Positions 32,626 through 44,410 of a stretch of 64,000 bases of DNA are shown piece after piece. Below the pieces are notes generated by a model. It made no database searches and was not told the DNA's origin. It worked only from the letters and a program-made list of their open reading frames with translations. The DNA comes from Isoperla grammatica (lineage: Eukaryota > Arthropoda > Insecta > Plecoptera > Perlodidae). A program made the translations under genes and the position numbers. The DNA lies in assembly GCA_945910005.1 (NCBI GenBank), contig OX246744.1, forward strand, positions 44,884,965 to 44,948,964, in the 5' to 3' direction. Numbering within the stretch: the first letter of the stretch is position 1; the number at the start of each line of letters is the position of its first letter.

Positions 32626-32841
32626 AGAAGTTAGAAGAAATGCAGTCCACAACCCCTTTCACCTTACCTCCCCTTTACCTCTTCCTCCCTGTCCCCCATC
32701 CCATCAACTTCATATTTCACCCACTCGCATCGTTTCGATTAGCCACGTTGCAAAAACATGAGACGTTAAGCCCAAATATCAATCAGTTTATTTTGTGTCG
32801 ATTTTGATCGATGTTTTTTTTTAAAGTCATCAATCAAGCGA

Positions 32842-33006
32842 TATACTTTGCCCAAGATTACCTTACACATGCTTTCGTCACAGGCGAGGCACTCGTAGCC
32901 AACCAGCGAACTGCCCGAGACAAGCGCGCGCAAATACCGATCGCTCATTGGCTACGAGCCCGTCGCCTGTGACGTAAGCATGTGTAAGGTTGTTTTGGGA
33001 CAACTA
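32842..33006. mobile_element. TIR element (family M), complete copy
   Basis: TTGCCCAAGATTACCTTACA at the left and TGTAAGGTTGTTTTGGGACAA-type sequence at the right are inverted. The arms extend through ACAGGCGAGGCACTCGTAGCC. The interior CAGCGAACTGCCCGAGACAA is shared with the copies at 18.2 and 18.7 kb. Confidence 0.88.
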
Positions 33007-33011
33007 TAGGC

Positions 33012-33165
33012 CTATACTTGACGTGTCGTGCGAACTGCGAATGTGCCAGCACAGCTCGGAATGTCACGCGGTGTAGAAACTGCGATGAGCCTATATATTT
33101 GACGTGTCGGGCGAACTGCGAATGTGCCAGCACAGCTCGGAATGTCACGCGGTGTAGAAACTGCT
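33012..33165. repeat. 81-bp tandem duplication
   Basis: GACGTGTCG followed by GCGAACTGCGAATGTGCC recurs at 33020 and 33101. The two copies differ at a few positions. Confidence 0.88.
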
Positions 33166-33198
33166 CGCGGGAAATGTAATGACAAGTAGCCTATGTAT

Positions 33199-33635
33199 AG
33201 GCCATATCACATTAGGTTCCGAACTGACAATTGCAATCGTAGATTCGAGCTTACGATTGGCGGCGCATGCGCAGTAGCTCAGTTCAGTCAGTCTACGGTT
33301 GCAATCTTTTTATAGACGGAGCTCTAAAATAAGATTGGGAATCGTAGATCCGAGTCACGTGAACCAATCAGGAAGGAGAACGGTTAAATACGAATTGAGC
33401 ACTAACACAACATAACCTCAAGCAACAACTATTTTAATGGAAACAAAGAGCCAATAACTTTAATTTTATATTTGTTTGAGATTAAGGCTTGTCTTTTTAG
33501 TTATTATTATTGAATTTATTTCCTAGTTGAACGATTTTAGGATTGTCAGCTGGTCAAGTGTGATTGGATAATTGTAGATTGCGATTGCAATTGGCGACTC
33601 CAGTCTACGATTCCAATTGTAGTGTGATATGGGCT
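33199..33635. mobile_element. TIR element with probable 8-bp TSD
   Basis: AGGCCATATCAC and GTGATATGGGCT are inverted ends, and the inner arms both contain AATTGCAATCG-type matches. Flanks CTATGTAT and TTATGTAT match at 7 of 8 positions, which would fit a hAT-like target duplication. Confidence 0.75.
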
Positions 33636-33907
33636 TATGTATGTCGTATATTGTCTGGCCTCGGTTGTTGTCGCAACCACTAACTGTCCATACACACTCG
33701 GAACATAACTAACTAACCTAATTGTCGGCTGAAAGCAAAACACATCCCGTAGCGGTAAAGAGTTGCACACTACTTTCTTCTCTAGCCAACAAGTTCATGC
33801 ATGGTATGATGTCATGATTTGTAGGTGACATTATACCGGTATTGCAATTATTACAAGACGTGTAGTTTGGACTTCGGACCGACTGATACCTTTGAGATTC
33901 ATAAAAT

Positions 33908-34181
33908 AATAATAATAATTTTTGTAGGAATACCCGTTCTAGGGTGCACACCAGCTTTACCAGATGTGTCCCTCTTCAGGTGACTCACTAGGTTATTAGG
34001 GTGTTTGGATAGTTGGGAAGGATTGTCCGAGGGCTGTTAGTAGGACTCAATCCCAGCATTCGCCTTTACGACTGAGGAAAACCTCGGAAAAAACCTTCAG
34101 TCTGGACTGCCGGTGGCCGGAATCGAACCGGCGACCTCCCGAATTAGTCTCGCGTCTTACCGCTGAGCCACCTCTATCGGT
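33908..34181 (-). mobile_element. tRNA-derived SINE (family A), full length, with 11-bp TSD
   Basis: The minus-oriented copy has an intact head, body and AAT-rich tail. ATTCATAAAAT before it and ATTCATGAAAT after it are an 11-bp target duplicate with one mismatch. Confidence 0.94.
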
Positions 34182-34436
34182 ATTCATGAAATAGAATTAT
34201 TGGTATCAATCAACAATCATTGAATACTCTTTAAAAGTAGCTACAATATTATAATATTCGTCAAAAGAAAGACAATTCAACATTGCACAATAAAAACAAC
34301 ACTTCCAATTCCAACAAAACTTTGGCGTTTTTCAATGGAAAAAGTGAGTACGAAACGCGAATCAGCGATACGGCACAAATACCAAATTATTTAAAGATAC
34401 AAATATATTATGATTTATTATTTATGTAGCCCATAC

Positions 34437-34485
34437 TTCGAACCCCGGAATCGAACTCCGGACCTTCTGCCTGGGAAGCATTCAG
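34437..34485 (-). repeat. tRNA-like fragment
   Basis: On the minus strand, GGTCCGGAGTTCGATTCCGG resembles a T arm with a pol III B box. The rest of a tRNA cloverleaf is not evident, so this is a relic of a tRNA-derived repeat rather than a tRNA gene. Confidence 0.45.
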
Positions 34486-34746
34486 TATATTTGTCCGGAG
34501 TCTAGCTAGATTGTTTTAAAACGTTCCTTGCGAGTAGTCTATTTTTTTAGTTTTTTTTGCTATTCAGTTTTTTAAATGTTGTTAAAAAAACTGAGATAAA
34601 TTCCTCATACTTCACCGTTCCAGAATCCTGAGTATTTTCTCGTCTCTTCTACGTGAAAAGGAATTCCGTCGGAATTTCCGTTGGTTTCGTTAGGTTACTT
34701 TGGACCTTTCTTTCTCTCTGGTATTCGTTCTGACTTCCTACCGGCT

Positions 34747-34912
34747 GGCGAGGTGTTTGTAGTTGTTGTACATGGACAGTTACATTCTTTATCTACCGGT
34801 AAGGTGTTTGTAGTTGTTGTGCATGGACAGTTACCTTCTTTATCTACCGGTAAGGTGTTTGTAGTTGTTGTACAGATAGCTACCTTCTTTATCTACCGGT
34901 AAGGTGTCGTGG
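34747..34912. repeat. 51-bp minisatellite, three units
   Basis: AGGTGTTTGTAGTTGTTGT recurs at 34751, 34802 and 34853, each followed by TTTATCTACCGGTA. A partial fourth unit starts near 34902. Confidence 0.92.
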
Positions 34913-35200
34913 CCTATAATTATTACATTCAGCCGGCGGGTGGAATCCTGTCGCTACAGATAAAACGATAATCGTTATTTAAGTGGTCATTAAAAGTGAA
35001 TCCATTACTGTTCTTTAACCCACGTTTAGAAATATAAGTTATTGCCTACTTTCATTGAAATTAGGTTATTATGTGTTACTTCTTAGTTGTGAGATAGTGT
35101 TCACATCTTCTTACACAAATTACAAAACATGCCAATGGTGCATGCATAAGCTACTTTATAAAATGCATCGTATTGCACATATTTTTGTTCCTCATTGCTA
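34913..35200. other. No recognised feature
   Basis: Anonymous sequence without supported exons. Confidence 0.4.
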
Positions 35201-35204
35201 TAGT

Positions 35205-35306
35205 GGGTTTATTCCTGCTTCCAGTGCAGAAGGTCTAGGGTTCGAATCCCGGTTCGGCCATGAGTTTTTTAAATCTGAATCAATCAATCAATCAATCAAT
35301 ACAATA
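35205..35306 (+). mobile_element. Second tRNA-derived SINE-like relic with (AATC)n tail
   Basis: GGTCTAGGGTTCGAATCCCG has a good B box and T-arm symmetry. A few dozen bases later an (AATC)n tail follows at 35277-35302. The unit is short, and its sequence differs from SINE family A. Confidence 0.6.
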
Positions 35307-36055
35307 CGGTATATGTATACGTAAACGGTGACTTTAGAGCCGTCATAGCAACGAAGCATAAAATATAATAAATACAAACTTATTTATTTTATTTATTTAC
35401 ACATTCAGAGACTAAATTTCTACAGAATCGAAATGTTTCCACACATGCAATAGCTACCCAGTCGATTAATTAGTTAAAAATACAGGTTACATTTGTTGAA
35501 AAAGAATTGTCTTGTCAGTCAGTAGTGGAGATTGTCTTCTTGTTGTAACAAAAAACAATGATAGGCCTACTGTTTATTAATAAGTCCTAGTTTTTAAGCT
35601 TTTCCAAATCCATTATCTATCTATTACTACTTTCAGTTTCAATTTCCGTCCATCATAGACAAATAAGTTAATAACTACAATGTAAAAGCCCCTTATAGCG
35701 AGCTTAGGCTCTTTGGGGGCAAGTCTCCATGCTGTAACATGTATTTGTTAAAATGTCAATAAAAAAATCTTTGTTCATTCATTGATTGTGATTGAAAGTG
35801 GCGGGAATTCAATCGTCTCAATTAGCTTCGTAACTACACAGTGCACGTGCACGAACCAATGGAAGCAACTTTACAAAATTAAATTCAAATGAAATAAGTA
35901 GGCTATGGCAAATCGATTTCAGCACTGTGGCAATTTGCCAAGTTTCTTTTTTCCACGTGATGATTTGTGATTTACCGGCTAGAACCACCGACAAGGAAAT
36001 CAACGGCGAGACTAATATTAATTAGCCTAAAGTAATGGGATAGTTGATACGAATC
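35307..36055. other. No gene; short family B-related stretch
   Basis: GAGCCGTCATAGCAACGAAG at 35337 matches GAGCCGTCCTAGCAACGAAG at 41940, just upstream of a family B copy. The rest is AT-rich and anonymous. Confidence 0.45.
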
Positions 36056-36057
36056 CA

Positions 36058-36190
36058 CGAGGGCTGTTTTTAAATCTCAATTAATGGAGGAAAACCTTAC
36101 CGACAGTCACGATTGCCGGTTCTGGGATCGAATCGAACCCACAACCTTCCGTATTATCATCACGTACATTATCGCAAAGCCACTGCTTAT
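36058..36190 (-). mobile_element. Decayed SINE family A relic
   Basis: On the minus strand, GGTTCGATTCGATCCCAGAA-like sequence, CCGGCAATCGTGACTGTCGG and AGGTTTTCCTCC keep the order of the SINE head and early body, with many changes. Confidence 0.65.
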
Positions 36191-36839
36191 CAGCTGTTGT
36201 GAAACGTTTGCATTTTTGACATGTGTCATAACGAGAATTGTTTGACTTGCACTTTGTATTACTAATAAATTGATAATCTATTTAGGCTTAACTTCTAATT
36301 CAATGACCTAACGTAGGCTAATCGAAATCTTTCGTAATCGAAAACACCGCGAAATTGCGCCACGCACAATAACAATTAGTATTATCTACGTCTATGACCC
36401 AATACAGTAATGTTTATGGCACTTACCAAACATTCGGCATTCCACAACAATAATCCAATGAGTGAGTGTTGAATCGAGCAAACTTTGACGTGTATATCTT
36501 GTAAACTAAAACACACTCACAAACACAGCACAACACTTTACACTTTGCAAACTCGTCACTGAATCCGAACAGCTGTTAAATAGTACAAATTAAAATCTAT
36601 CACTAAAGTCAATTGGTTCTGATCTTGTTTTGTTTGATCACGTGTTAGGCCTAGGCCTACTCACTCACACAATGACATAAGCGTACATTCTATGCACTGT
36701 ACGAATAGTCGGTACACTGGCGGTTCTTCATCTAACCGTGATCTATCTGAAGGTCGACTGCGCTTTGTTATGTTGTGTTCTATTATTTCTGAAACTGACG
36801 TAACACATGTTCGGTTACTATGACAACGGAAGACAACGC
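36191..36839. other. AT-rich region, no gene recognised
   Basis: Contains overlapping TAGGCCTA motifs (36646-36659). Nothing else could be supported. Confidence 0.4.
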
Positions 36840-37334
36840 TGGGTGCTTACGGAAACCTCTCGAGTTGAAGAGATCGGATGGATCTGGTCACGTGATGGAT
36901 TTGATCAGATTCCCTGGATCTCATGTCTGTTTCCGAACGAAAAGTTGTAGTTGTTTATAAATCTAAATATAATTATAAATCGTGCTTCCGAAATTAATCT
37001 TATTTAATTTACTTTCTACATGAAATACATCGAAATGTTCTTGAATGTCTTCAAATAATTCTTTAATCCCACAAATCCCACATTGTGCGTCGTCCATGAT
37101 GGCAATACAGCCTATAGTTTATAGGCGTTAATTTTGAAAAGGCGGTGAAACAGGCTGTGGTGCGAGATCCAACCCAAGGGATCCTTCTTTTAGCAGGATC
37201 CCTAAGATTTGATCGGATCACTTGATCGGATGGATCCGTGAAGGTTTTCGAACAGAGGTTCTTGCAATCTTGTATGTTTCCGAACGAACAGATCCGTTCG
37301 GTTCAACCAGATCAGGGTTTCCGTAAACACCCAC
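36840..37334. mobile_element. Non-autonomous TIR element
   Basis: GGGTGCTTACGGAAACC and GGTTTCCGTAAACACCC are inverted ends. GATCGGATGGATC-type motifs and TTTCCGAACGAA recur inside in both halves. No transposase frame is present. Confidence 0.78.
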
Positions 37335-38245
37335 TGACAGACAACCGCTCCGTTCGAAGGAAAACGTTCTACTGATTTGACTGCTGATCTGCGACGGCGG
37401 ACCAATCATCTTGAACCGAGCTCGGTCAAGTTCGGAAGTCTTCGCGCAGCTCCGTCAATAACATTCCACAGGTGGCGTAATTATTTTCTCGCGCGGCGGG
37501 TACAAACGGTGTGTTCTTTATTAAATTTGAAACAATGAAAGTTGATATGGTAGGAGGATAATGGAAAATGTCAAGGTTGGATTTCTTGAAATGTACCAAA
37601 CAAAGACATTGAAGATTAAGAAAGTGGATAATTAAAAATGCGGGTTGTTGCTTTGTGTAAGTAAGTACGCAATGCATCTATTGTGCATATTTCCTCTCTT
37701 TATCTCATGTCAGTCTTATCTCTTGACTTTGCATAATTCTCCTTCATCATACGTACTAAACATTTTGTAATCTGATAACCCATCTTCTATTTTAGGTTAT
37801 TTTTATATTGCAATGAATACAAATTTTTACTTGGCAGTATTGAATGGCAAGTAGCATACCCAAAATCGGAGTCAATCCCCCATGTAAACAAAGCTATTCT
37901 ATGACGTATAGCTGAATTGAAAACATATTTGAATATAATTTAAATTCAAAGATAAATAAAAGAGACCAAAAGTACTCACTCAGTTTAACTTTACTGTTCA
38001 ACTAACGAATCAATCATTTTATTTATTGGGTAAATAAATTGATACATTCATTCCCACTAATAAAAACATTACCATCAATGCGTAGTGTCAAACAAAATAA
38101 TAATGAAAACAGGGATAACACCAGTTTTAATGTACGTAATAGAACCTAATAACAGATTTCACCGACTGAGACATCATTGGGTCTACAATAACAATTGTGA
38201 CTGTCATATTATATTAAGACTAACTTAGACTTAACTTACTCTAAT
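37335..38245. other. AT-rich region, no gene recognised
   Basis: No exon or repeat could be supported. Confidence 0.4.
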
Positions 38246-38247
38246 TT

Positions 38248-38560
38248 AGACTTAGGGTGGAATGCAGAGTCGAGTTAAGTATGTGATTCGTTTATGGTTG
38301 CTATGGAGTTTGTTCTTATGGAAAATAGCATGTAATAAAACAATTCCATAGCAACAAATCCTGTACTTAACTTGACAGTTGTCTGTGCATACGGCCCTTA
38401 GACTAGCTTAGAGCCTTAAACTTAGGGTCGTATGCAGAGTCAAGTGTTTGTTGCTATGGAACTGTTTTATTACATGCTATTTTTCATAAGAAAAACAAAC
38501 TCTATAGATAGCAACCATAAACAAATTACATTACTTAACTCGACTCGTCAACTGCTCGGC
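38248..38560. mobile_element. Inverted pair forming a long foldback
   Basis: 38253-38392 (CAGAGTCGAGTTAAG ... ATAGCATGTAATAAAACA) is repeated in inverted order at 38423-38550 (TGTTTTATTACATGCTAT ... ACTTAACTCGACTC). Each arm also begins or ends with CTTAGGGT..TATGCAGAGTC. Likely two copies of one MITE in opposite orientation, or one foldback element. Confidence 0.8.
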
Positions 38561-38693
38561 AGTCCAGGTTAGTGGAGGAACCTATATGACTGGTCAAAGT
38601 TACACCGTCCTTTCGGATGGGACGTAAAGCCGATGACCCCCTTGGTACTTTTTGACAGGAGTAGGCTACGTGCCGGTACCACGCAGGGGCGGA
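38561..38693 (+). repeat. Possible LINE 3'-tail-like fragment
   Basis: TTTCGGATGGGACGTAAAGC resembles, from memory, a conserved motif near the 3' ends of some invertebrate non-LTR elements and their SINEs. The fragment is short, so the assignment is weak. Confidence 0.35.
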
Positions 38694-39901
38694 TTTAAGA
38701 AAAAGGGCCCGGTCGCCATTGATGATTGTAGTAATTTCGTGTAGATGAGGTAGCGCGGAATAGCAGGGGTCTGGGGCGAAGCCCCAGCCGCTGAAAACAA
38801 TTTCGATAAGGACGAACATATTTTTGGTACTGCAATAAGTTGGATGGCCTAAAACGCGTAAAGTTAATTTGTAAAAAGAGCCTTGTCCGTGGGAAACTTT
38901 TCCCCAAAAAATTACGAATTATTACTGTCCCCATTTTTGCTTGAAGTAGGTAATGATGGGATTAAATCGAAGCAAGTTTTAGTAGAAGTTTGGTTTTCAA
39001 AATTAACATTAAGTTCTACTTGAGAAATGCTCGTGACATCACTAGACGATTCGGACACATGTTCCTGTTGCACTGTGGGGAGACCAGAACAGAGATTTTT
39101 AATATAAATCGACGTTTCATCGCGTTTACTTACGTCACCAACACGACATACCTTCCTCTCAGCAAAAAATTGCTAATTTTGTTTGTTTAGGATCACTGCC
39201 CTCACTCGTTAAAAGAGAACGTTACCTATCTTTACATTTTTGACAGCCTGGTTTTGTTTGTATTTGTCTTTCTCGCTCATTTCTAAACATACCTGAACCT
39301 AGCAGTGGCACAATTTCAATACCACATTACAATTAAAACATACAAACAAAAGGAATAAAACGAAAACTGTCCCGCAGAATAACGCTCACACACACGCACA
39401 CGGTAAAGCACAGTATTATGCAAGAACTACTTGACTTCCGTCACTTGCCAAACTTATAATACAACTGAGCTACGAACACGTGTTTAGGGTTTAATAAGAC
39501 ACAACCAGCCACCCCCACCCGACCCCCCCATTGGCCACCTACATAAGTAACTGATTTTCCTTGAACTTTGAAATATGTGCACCCGCATTTATGTTTACGA
39601 AGCGTTGTTCCTCAGAACGGTGTAAATCTGTTTAAAATCTGAAAAAATCTAGTCCCGCTGTCCCTACCCTTATCTTCTAACAACCTGTTGTTATTGTGAA
39701 AGGCCCACACTAAACTCTTCAGATAATTTATGTCAATTGTAGCTTCGTTTTCCTTTCATGGAAAATTTCAACAAATAGCGGCTGAGTAGACGACAACTAC
39801 ATAAAGTTATGATTATCAGCAATAGAGGTCTTGGGGGGCCCCGACCGGGTCGGGGCCCGGTCGGCATTCGCCGACCTCGCCGCCCGCTAAATCCGCCCCT
39901 G
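38694..39901. mobile_element. hAT-like non-autonomous element, 1.2 kb
   Basis: CAGGGGCGGATTTA and TAAATCCGCCCCTG are perfect inverted ends. Subterminal GGGCCCGGTCG motifs follow inside both ends. Flanking octamers GTACCACG and GGTACCAG are similar but not identical. The interior has no transposase frame and includes a GGGGCGAAGCCCC hairpin near 38774. Confidence 0.8.
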
Positions 39902-40032
39902 GGTACCAGGCTTCCCCTCCTCCCTTCCTCATTATCATTCATCAATCATCACTCATCAGTCTAAAGAGAGGGCATTGTGCCCTACACTGGCCTTAATTAC
40001 AATAAAATAAATAAATAAAATACACTGACTTA

Positions 40033-40161
40033 GGCCCTGTTTTTCAATCGGTCATTAACGGGGCCGTTAGCTGACGGTCCGTAATCTGTAACCCAACAAA
40101 CCCTATGCAGATAACGGACCGTCAACTAACGGCCCCGTTAATGACCGATTGAAAAACCGGG
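40033..40161. mobile_element. Compact MITE, 56-bp near-perfect TIRs
   Basis: CCCTGTTTTTCAATCGGTCA and TGACCGATTGAAAAACCGGG lead arms that are complementary through CATTAACGGGGCCGTTAG and GACGGTCCGT. The loop is only about 15-20 bp. ACTTA near both ends could be the target duplicate. Confidence 0.9.
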
Positions 40162-40665
40162 AAACTTACCGATTTACTCTATTATGCGTTCTCAAGTATG
40201 CAGAGTGTGTGTAGAGTGTGTGTACCAGCCTTGCCATGCATATGACAACGAAACATGCTGTTGGCCGCGTGGTGGCGTACGCGACCTTCACTACACAACA
40301 CAAACGTGCGCGGGTCCGATTACCACCCAAAGTGTTTCTGACTGTAGTTGTAGTACTACAAGTACTCGATTAGCATAGATTAAAATATGGATGCAAGAAA
40401 CGACTCGATTTTGGTGACTGAATTAAGAAACTAGATATTTAAAAAAACGTAAACGGAATAACTAAAACTAAATGAAAAATATCAACAACAAAAAAAAGGA
40501 AAAATTAACAATCTATGACTTCGTAACAAAAAAGACAAAGTACTTTTATTATCATAATGGATATAGTATTTTGGTGTATTGCAGTATTCTGATAAAGCAT
40601 GGTTAGTGAGTTTTCACTTTTCCGAGATAATGTAGCATTATTGAGATAATTGACGAAAAGATGGG
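40162..40665. other. No recognised feature
   Basis: Short open frames only; none resembles a known protein. Confidence 0.4.
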
Positions 40666-40667
40666 GG

Positions 40668-40796
40668 GGGCGAAGTCCACCATGGGCATACTTGGATTAT
40701 CCCTTCCCTTTCCCTCACTAAGCTTTATAATAAACCTACAGGACTACTCTTATCCAGGTATGTCCATGATGGTGGGCTTCACCTACGTAGTTAATT
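40668..40796. mobile_element. Short TIR element
   Basis: GGCGAAGTCCACCATGGGCA and the inverted TGTCCATGATGGTGGGCTTC lie at the two ends, with CCAAG / CCAGGTATG matches inside. Confidence 0.72.
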
Positions 40797-41525
40797 AGTT
40801 ATCTGTGGCTTCAACCCCCTGTTTTTTTCTCAATAGTACGGTGTATTCATTACTGCTGAATTTATGGAAGAAATTATAAAATCTTAAAAAGTGCAGCCTA
40901 AAGCTAAAATTAGGTTATTTTCACGTCTGTGGGTCACTCAGATGTGAGAAGATGTTGTTTTACACGTAAATCGTGTCTTCGGCTAATTAAAACATAGCCG
41001 AGGCCTAGATAACCGCCCACTCGGCACGGTTCGCCCAATTCCGCGACTCCTCGGCTACCGAGTGGCGCTCTTCGCGCGACGCGGCGGGAATACGAAGCAG
41101 CCGAGATATGATCGGCGGAGATGAGCCCAGCCAAGGTCGATAGGGGAAAGTGATGAAGTAACAAGATGATTCTTGATGCTTTACGTGTCTATTGTTGCAT
41201 TGAGGCTATTCGAGACGATGAGGATGATATATGAGATGATGAAGATGAGAATGGGATGATGATGAAGATAAAACTAGGGATCCACACGGTAATCGATATT
41301 ATCTTTCGATATTCGATATTCAATCAAATTTCGATAATCGAAAATGGAATGTTTTTTTTTTTTTTTTTGAAAAGGTGCGTTCGTTATGCATTATTTCGTT
41401 CTTCTTTGTAGCTTTGAAATTCTCAACTGACAAAATACTAGATCTCGGGCCTCATCATATGGGATTAGGTACTCTCAACAGTGTCACGTCAGATGTGTCC
41501 AAAGAACGTTGCTTTACATTATAAC
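40797..41525. other. No gene recognised
   Basis: Contains a GATGAT-rich stretch (41215-41270), an ATCGATATT/TTCGATA-rich patch (41290-41345) and a T run (41352-41370). Confidence 0.45.
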
Positions 41526-41655
41526 GTTCGCTTTTACGACTGAGGAAAACTTTGGGAAGAGCCTTTAGTCAGAACTGACGGTGGCCGGAATCGAACCGGC
41601 GACCTTACGAATTAGTCTCGCGTCTTACCGCTGAGCCACCTCTTCATATATCGGT
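41526..41655 (-). mobile_element. tRNA-derived SINE (family A), head only
   Basis: The A box, B box (GGTTCGATTCCGG) and start of the body are present on the minus strand; the 3' half is missing. Confidence 0.88.
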
Positions 41656-41927
41656 ATGAGATGTCACCGGATGTTTAGGGCGGCACTTTTCTACGGTCAA
41701 TTTCTCTACAAATACTTATTAGTGCAAATATTTAGCAATCTCATGGTAGGTCTGGACTTTCTTCTAGAATCTCACCCATAACTGTTGACACCAGCACCGA
41801 AAGAAGCTGTTCAAAGAGTAAAACCACGTAAAACCATTGTCTTCTACAAACTAAAGATTTCCATCGAGAAGAGAATCACAGAACAAAATAAAAAGATGAC
41901 AATATTCTTGTCTTAGGAATAAGTAAA

Positions 41928-42222
41928 TGGGGACTTTGGAGCCGTCCTAGCAACGAAGCACTCAATAAATTCAAATTTGTTCAGAATCGGCCTTGTTGAT
42001 TCTGACATTTGTCCGCAGGTGTTCGCAATGTCCAATCACTGATTCATATGTTTCGTATTTGAAATATAGGTCTTTGATTGGTTATCGCTCACTCGTCGAT
42101 AGTGTTCGGAGCCTACAGGGTTGGTTTAGTCGCTTTAAATTAAAGTCCCCCACTGAAAATCAGTCTTGTTACTGAGTGGGTAGACTCTAAATGTGAATTT
42201 ATTTATTTACTTATTTCTTCAG
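41928..42222 (+). mobile_element. Interspersed repeat family B, most complete copy
   Basis: Runs from GGACTTTGGAGCCGTCCTAG through GAATCGGCCTTGTTGATTCT, the GGTTGGTTTAGTCGCTTTAA core, GAGTGGGTAGACTCTAAATG and a TTTATTTATTTACTTATTT tail. A short direct or inverted motif AGTCTTGTTACTGAGTGGG precedes the tail. I found no clear pol III boxes. Confidence 0.85.
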
Positions 42223-43810
42223 TAACCAACTATATTATCCCCATTGTACTGTACTTTACCTTGCCAACAACTCTCAAACAACTCTATTCTTTCTCTCTTA
42301 TATGTCTTCATTTTATTCTACATTTTGTTATTTCAATTACTATTTTATTCAGACTATGGACTCTTTCACATAGCATTTGAGGACACAGTATATTGTATTC
42401 GATATATGTCGTCAAAACACGGTATCTTGTTTTTAAAAATTATTTGTACAAAGGTATTCGAGACTCCTTGTGTCAGTTTACATACTAGAACATGCTGGTT
42501 GAAGGGCGATTGTATAATTCTATAATTTCCATCCGAATCGAACCCACGTCCCTTTACTTTCTACAACTGGGACCTGCGCCCAAAACTTCAGTCAATCGTT
42601 TTCGTACAAAGCTACAGATCCTTTGTCCATGATTCACGGTTGAAGTTGTACTGTAATGAATGGCGTACATACATGCACAAGGAGATATAATTATCAAGAT
42701 TATTTGTTACATGGTCCATTGTTGAGTTGGCGATACCATTTTGTCCACACCGTCAAGCTTCACGGCAACTCGTAACAACTACTACTACGAAAAAGTTTCT
42801 TTCTTTCTTTCTTTGTTTCTTGTGTAGGCGGTATATATTAATAAAGAAATTCCAAAAGGCAAAACGCATAACTGTGAAAATGCATAGCCTACCTATAGAA
42901 ACAACTTTTTATTTTTTGCACTGCATCGTTTTAAAACGCGCGCGCTCAAGCTTGACGGCAAGAGTTGAACACTGCTCATAGGTAGCAGCACTCGACGACA
43001 ATGTAGTTTGTAGCTTGTAAGGCTGCTCCTAACGGTTAATGATGAGTTTAGGGGTCATTTAAACAAGTTTTGAACAAAAAAAACTGAACACAAACTAAAA
43101 TATATTTAAGTTCACGTTTAATACAACTTTATTAATGTGATAAATCCGTCAATTATGCGATTTTATCGTGGAAATATTTACACGACTTATAGAGTGTTTG
43201 TACCGGCCTTTGGTTGGTTGTCATAACAACAACATGGCCAAGCGTTCCAAACACAAGAAGGAAGGAACGTTCCAACAAATATTCGAATAACGTGAAACAA
43301 AAGCATGTGAGAACACTTTGCAAGCTATGAAAGATTGAAGAAGGTTGACAAAATGAGCTCCATGAGGTAATTCTAATATAATTATGCTATAAGTTTAGTG
43401 ACTACCAGCGAGCAGTGCTTACGCTAACGACATAACCCTACATTCTTCCTAAATTAATTTTGTTAGCATCTCAGATTTTGTTATTTGTGGTAATATAATA
43501 GGCCTACAGTTTTACGAGTATGCTACGTCAAACGTTAATTAAACAGCTAATTTAAAGTAAGCCTACGGTATATTCCGTGGCATAAAAACATTCTGGGTCC
43601 GAATAACCGATTTATTTAAAATACGATGTTTTCATAATGTAGGGTCCCTAGGCCTATTCTACAATTCACTCTAGACAAGTAAATTTACGTATTTTAGTTT
43701 AATTACTTTTTTCCATAGCTTTAGAATGTTGTCAATCATTACATGTATTTTTAAGTATAGTTATATGTATCGTATCATACCGTATGTATTTTGTTATACT
43801 TTTTAAATGT
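42223..43810. other. AT-rich region, no gene recognised
   Basis: Contains a (TTTC)n run near 42797 and TAGGCCTA motifs at 43499 and 43649. No exons could be supported. Confidence 0.4.
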
Positions 43811-44410
43811 ATTTTTCGCTCCTGAGGTTATCCTGAGGACTACCCTTACGGGATGAGAGGTACTCCTCAGGTATACCTTTCTCATATACTTATAACATGG
43901 GAGTGAGACGCTAAGAGCAGATCACAGGATGTATAACCCAGGGTCCTCCCCAGGACTGCCCACAAAGGTAATAGTTCCCGACAGGCAGGTGACAGGTACA
44001 CTGTGGGTAGTAGTGAGGAAGACCAAGGGTAATCCTGAGGAGTACCCAGGGCAATGCTGAGGAAGACTGTGGGTAGTAGTGAGGAAGACCAAGGGTAATC
44101 CTGAGGAGAACCCAGGGCAATCCTGAGGAAGACTCAGGGTAATCCTGAGGAAGATTCAGGGCAATGCTGAGGAAGACCCAAGGATGTTTAGTTCACCCCT
44201 CAGCCCCCCACTTCGTGGGTGAGGGTGTGGGAGGGGGGTGAACTAAACATCCCAGGGTCTTCCTCAGTTTTACCCTTGGGTGCAAAACAATGGATAGGCC
44301 TATGCCGTAAATAAAATAAAATGCTTATTTTGAGCTTAAAAGTGAATTTAATTATAATAGACAAATACATACAACAACATACATACAACAATATAACATC
44401 AATATAGCTC

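Noticed and set aside
32430..32807. 125-codon plus-strand frame
   Set aside because: It reads through the conserved non-coding repeat segment at 32508 and a pyrimidine-rich stretch; there is no recognisable domain.
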